NCBI RefSeq assembly: GCF_040543805.1
Contig: NZ_JBEUMS010000003.1
Coordinates: 248,001-312,000, forward strand
DNA: 64,000 nt
Origin: Arcicella rosea
GTDB taxonomy: Bacteria > Bacteroidota > Bacteroidia > Cytophagales > Spirosomataceae
Direction: 5' to 3'
Shown here: in pieces, positions 61,451 through 64,000 of the stretch
How positions within the stretch are numbered: position 1 is the stretch's first letter
Layout: each line of letters starts with the position of its first letter
Notes under the pieces: generated by a model
What the model saw: the letters and a program-made list of their open reading frames with translations, nothing else
Told to the model about the DNA's origin: nothing
Database searches by the model: none
Made by a program: the position numbers and the translations under genes

Positions 61451-63778
61451 TTATTTCAAGAATCCTTCTTCTTCTTTGGGTTTAGCCGTTGGGACTTGTA
61501 CTTGGGTTGAATCTACAGTATAAGTATTACAACCTAAATCAGCTCCATCTGGCTTTTTGAAAGGTTCTTTTTTGAAACCCGCAATTGCCAAAGTTTGGTC
61601 TGCATATACTTTATCCATAAAATTAGCATAAGCTGGCATTGCCATTTTCGCTCCTTGCCCTAATGCCAAACTTCTAAAGTGAATACTCCTATCATCGCCA
61701 CCAACCCAAACACCAGCTACTAAATTTTGAGTAACACCCATAAACCAACCATCAGAATAATTTGAAGTAGTACCTGTTTTAGCACCAATATCATTTCCTT
61801 GAGCACAGTTGTAGCGATTTAAACCTTGTGCCGTTCCTCCTGATTCTTGTACAGCACCCTTTAACATATAAGTCATTTTATAAGCTAAATCTGCGCTAAT
61901 TACTTGTTTGGTTGTGGTTTCAAAACGTCTTAATTCATTTCCATGTTTATCTTCAATTCTTAGAATCATTATTGGTTCAATTCTATAACCTTGATTCATG
62001 AAAGTACTGTAAGCCGCAACTTGTTCATAAACTGATACTTCACTAGCTCCTAAACACAAAGCAGGTACTTCCATTAAAGTACTTTGAATTCCTACTCTAT
62101 TGGCAAATTCTGCTACTTTTTTAGGGCCTAGTAATTTCATTAATCCTGCAGAAACAGAGTTAATTGAAAGCCCCATCGCATGACGAAGCGACATGGAAGC
62201 ATAAGAATAACTTCCTGTTGAGTTTTGTGGTGTCCATGTTCTATCTATACCATCTTCAGGTCCAAAAGTTACGGGTTCATCAACAACGCTTCCACATAAA
62301 TTTACGACATCGTTTTCGAGTGCAGTAGCATAAACAAATGGTTTGAAAGTAGAGCCAGGCTGGCGCTTACTTTGTTTTACGTGATCAAATTTGAAGTATT
62401 TAAAATTGATTCCTCCTACCCAAGCTTTAATATGACCGTCGTTTGGATTCATCGCCATAAAACCACAATTCAAAATCCTTTTATAATAACTCATAGAATC
62501 AAGTGGCGACAATGTTGTATCTCTATCTCCCTGCCAAGAAAATACAGTCATTTTCACAGGTGTTTTTAATACTTTCCAAACGGCCTCTTCGTCGCCATCC
62601 AATTCTTCCATCAAGGCTTTATAACGCTGAGTACGCTTCATCGCATCTTTCAAAAACCCTTTGATTTCGTGCATTTTCTCATCTACCCACGGATTTCTCC
62701 CTTTCCAATGTGCATAAAACAATTTTTGTTGGTTTCGCATGTGGTCATCCAAAGACGATTGTGCATAAGCTTGAATTCTTGAATCAATGGTTGTGTAAAT
62801 TTTCAAACCACTGGTGTATAAATTTAATTTATCTCCGTCATCTCTGGTTGAATTCAAATCGGCAATAATTTCTTGCAATTGTCTTTTTACTGCTTCACGC
62901 AAATAAGGTGCTTGACCTGTATTTTGATTTTCCACTTTGAACTTCAGTCCGAGTGATTCTTCTTGCAAAGCAAGCATTTCTTCTTCAGATAAATGTTCAT
63001 ACTTGTTCATCTGACTAAGTACTACATTTCTTCTAATCGTACATTTTTCTGGATGGCGACGTGGGTCGTACAGAGATGGATTTTGTAACATCCCAACCAA
63101 AGTAGCAGCTTCTTTTACGCTTACATTACCCACATTTTTACCAAAATAGGTTTTGCAGGCAACTCTGATTCCGTAAGCGTTATTCCCAAATTCTACTTCA
63201 TTCAAGTACATCTTTAGAATTTCTTGTTTGGTATAACGACTTTCCAAACGTATCGCTAAAATCCATTCTTTTGTTTTAGCTATGACAGTTCTTACCAAAG
63301 GAATTTTAGCTAACAAACCTTTATAGCTTGGTCCATCTTCGGTTGGATCTAATCTACGAGTATCAAAAAGATTTTTGGCTAATTGTTGCGAGAGCGTACT
63401 TCCTCCACCAGCACGACCAAAATGAGAAATCACCCTGAAAGTACTTCTTAAATCAATCCCAGAATGCTGTGTAAAACGAGCATCTTCTGTTGAGACAAGT
63501 GCATTAATAATGTTGGGGGAAAGTTCTTCGTATTCTACAGGAGAACGGTTTTCACGGAAGTATTTTTCTAATTCTACGCCATCTTCCGAAATCAAAACAG
63601 AAGCAATTTGGCTTTTAGGGTTTTCCAGTTCCTGCAAACTTGGCATGCCACCAAAAAGCCACAAAAAATTATATTGAACGGCAATAATGTATAATATAAA
63701 TGCAATAAAACCAATAATCGACAGTTTCCAAAGTCGAGAAATTACTTGTTTATATTTGCCAGCTTGAAGTTGAATCAT
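61451..63778 (-). CDS. Penicillin-binding protein 1A (class A transglycosylase/transpeptidase)
   Basis: A 775-residue bifunctional peptidoglycan synthase. TM anchor at about 17-43. GT51 glycosyltransferase domain about 60-240 with the catalytic Glu-98 in STEDARFTQHSG and GGGSTLSQQLAKNLF. Transpeptidase domain with the active Ser-476 in PGSTFKPFVYA (SxxK), SINSVSAG (SxN) and GAKTGTTSNYSDGWFMG (KTG). A mid-protein helical insert occurs about 345-420 (FYAHWKGRNPWVDEKMHEIK), seen in Bacteroidota members. The periplasmic domains make and cross-link glycan strands. Beta-lactam target. Start ATG at 63778. Confidence 0.96.
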   Translation of the reverse strand: MIQLQAGKYKQVISRLWKLSIIGFIAFILYIIAVQYNFLWLFGGMPSLQELENPKSQIASVLISEDGVELEKYFRENRSPVEYEELSPNIINALVSTEDARFTQHSGIDLRSTFRVISHFGRAGGGSTLSQQLAKNLFDTRRLDPTEDGPSYKGLLAKIPLVRTVIAKTKEWILAIRLESRYTKQEILKMYLNEVEFGNNAYGIRVACKTYFGKNVGNVSVKEAATLVGMLQNPSLYDPRRHPEKCTIRRNVVLSQMNKYEHLSEEEMLALQEESLGLKFKVENQNTGQAPYLREAVKRQLQEIIADLNSTRDDGDKLNLYTSGLKIYTTIDSRIQAYAQSSLDDHMRNQQKLFYAHWKGRNPWVDEKMHEIKGFLKDAMKRTQRYKALMEELDGDEEAVWKVLKTPVKMTVFSWQGDRDTTLSPLDSMSYYKRILNCGFMAMNPNDGHIKAWVGGINFKYFKFDHVKQSKRQPGSTFKPFVYATALENDVVNLCGSVVDEPVTFGPEDGIDRTWTPQNSTGSYSYASMSLRHAMGLSINSVSAGLMKLLGPKKVAEFANRVGIQSTLMEVPALCLGASEVSVYEQVAAYSTFMNQGYRIEPIMILRIEDKHGNELRRFETTTKQVISADLAYKMTYMLKGAVQESGGTAQGLNRYNCAQGNDIGAKTGTTSNYSDGWFMGVTQNLVAGVWVGGDDRSIHFRSLALGQGAKMAMPAYANFMDKVYADQTLAIAGFKKEPFKKPDGADLGCNTYTVDSTQVQVPTAKPKEEEGFLK

Positions 63779-63886
63779 GTGTAATTTTCAATAAGGATTA
63801 TTAAGAGGACTGTTTAAAAGCAATTAATACTCAAATAAAAGCTCTTCAAAACAGCGAATGCTGTTGTTTCTGAATAAACTATCTTA

Positions 63887-63920
63887 CAAATTTAAAAATT
63901 TAATATTGAATTCCCGCAAA
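63887..63920 (-). promoter_or_regulatory. Possible promoter of the PBP1A gene
   Basis: On the minus strand TTTG (63920-63917), a 22-base spacer, and TAAATTTG (63894-63887). The -7 is perfect; the spacing is a little long. Predicted leader of about 100 bases. Confidence 0.35.
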
Positions 63921-64000
63921 GACCTATACTTTAGGCAATTTCGTTAGATTCTTGTTTCAGAGAACGTCAGCTATTTTCAAAAATTGTAATATCAGTAATA

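Overview
The window is AT-rich chromosomal DNA of a Bacteroidota bacterium. A member of the Cytophagales, probably near Spirosomataceae, fits best. Supporting signs are a PorP/SprF-GldKLMN type IX secretion cluster, a SusC/SusD pair, a very long Asn/Gln-rich IF-2, tandem double-length FtsX/MacB permeases, and several promoters that fit the Bacteroidota pattern (-33 TTG / -7 TAnnTTTG) instead of sigma-70. Shine-Dalgarno sequences are weak throughout. The genus is inferred, not read from a marker gene. I found no rRNA, tRNA, prophage, insertion sequence or CRISPR array.

Region 1 (1-23034) is an accessory-looking array. Nine paralogous ABC permeases of about 800 residues, each a fused pair of MacB_PCD/FtsX units, lie head to tail and are followed by one ATP-binding protein. 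The first is cut by the window edge. Six of the junctions are recognisable repeats: 104-bp and 116-124-bp spacers that can fold into long hairpins, and two copies of a short leader. Permeases 2 and 3 have nearly identical 3' ends, a sign of recent duplication or gene conversion. A strong intrinsic terminator after permease 6 splits the array into at least two transcription units. No MacA-type adaptor or TolC-type channel lies in the window.

Region 2 (23090-36124) is housekeeping: a secreted aspartyl protease with a PDZ domain, tpiA, two glycosyltransferases, a membrane-anchored EEP-family hydrolase, rpmB, fabI, a GNAT acetyltransferase and the conserved rimP-nusA-infB operon. That operon has a good promoter, a terminator-like leader hairpin and two interleaved inverted repeats between nusA and infB.

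Region 3 (36336-43445) holds a large lipoprotein that looks like two seven-bladed FG-GAP propellers around an ASPIC/UnbV domain, sucD, a DUF4271-type membrane protein with a problematic start, and hemD.

Region 4 (43650-49645) encodes the type IX secretion and gliding core porP/sprF-gldK-gldL-gldM-gldN. It ends in a 58-bp perfect palindrome shared with the convergent xylA.

Region 5 (49714-64000) has xylA with a well-formed promoter and a candidate operator, a polyprenol-phosphate mannosyltransferase paired with hemJ, a SusC/SusD uptake pair with tandem dyads upstream, uvrC, a GntR-type regulator with a sugar-binding-like effector domain, and a class A penicillin-binding protein. The C5 sugar isomerase, SusCD pair and GntR regulator suggest local carbohydrate use, but the substrate is not readable from the sequence.
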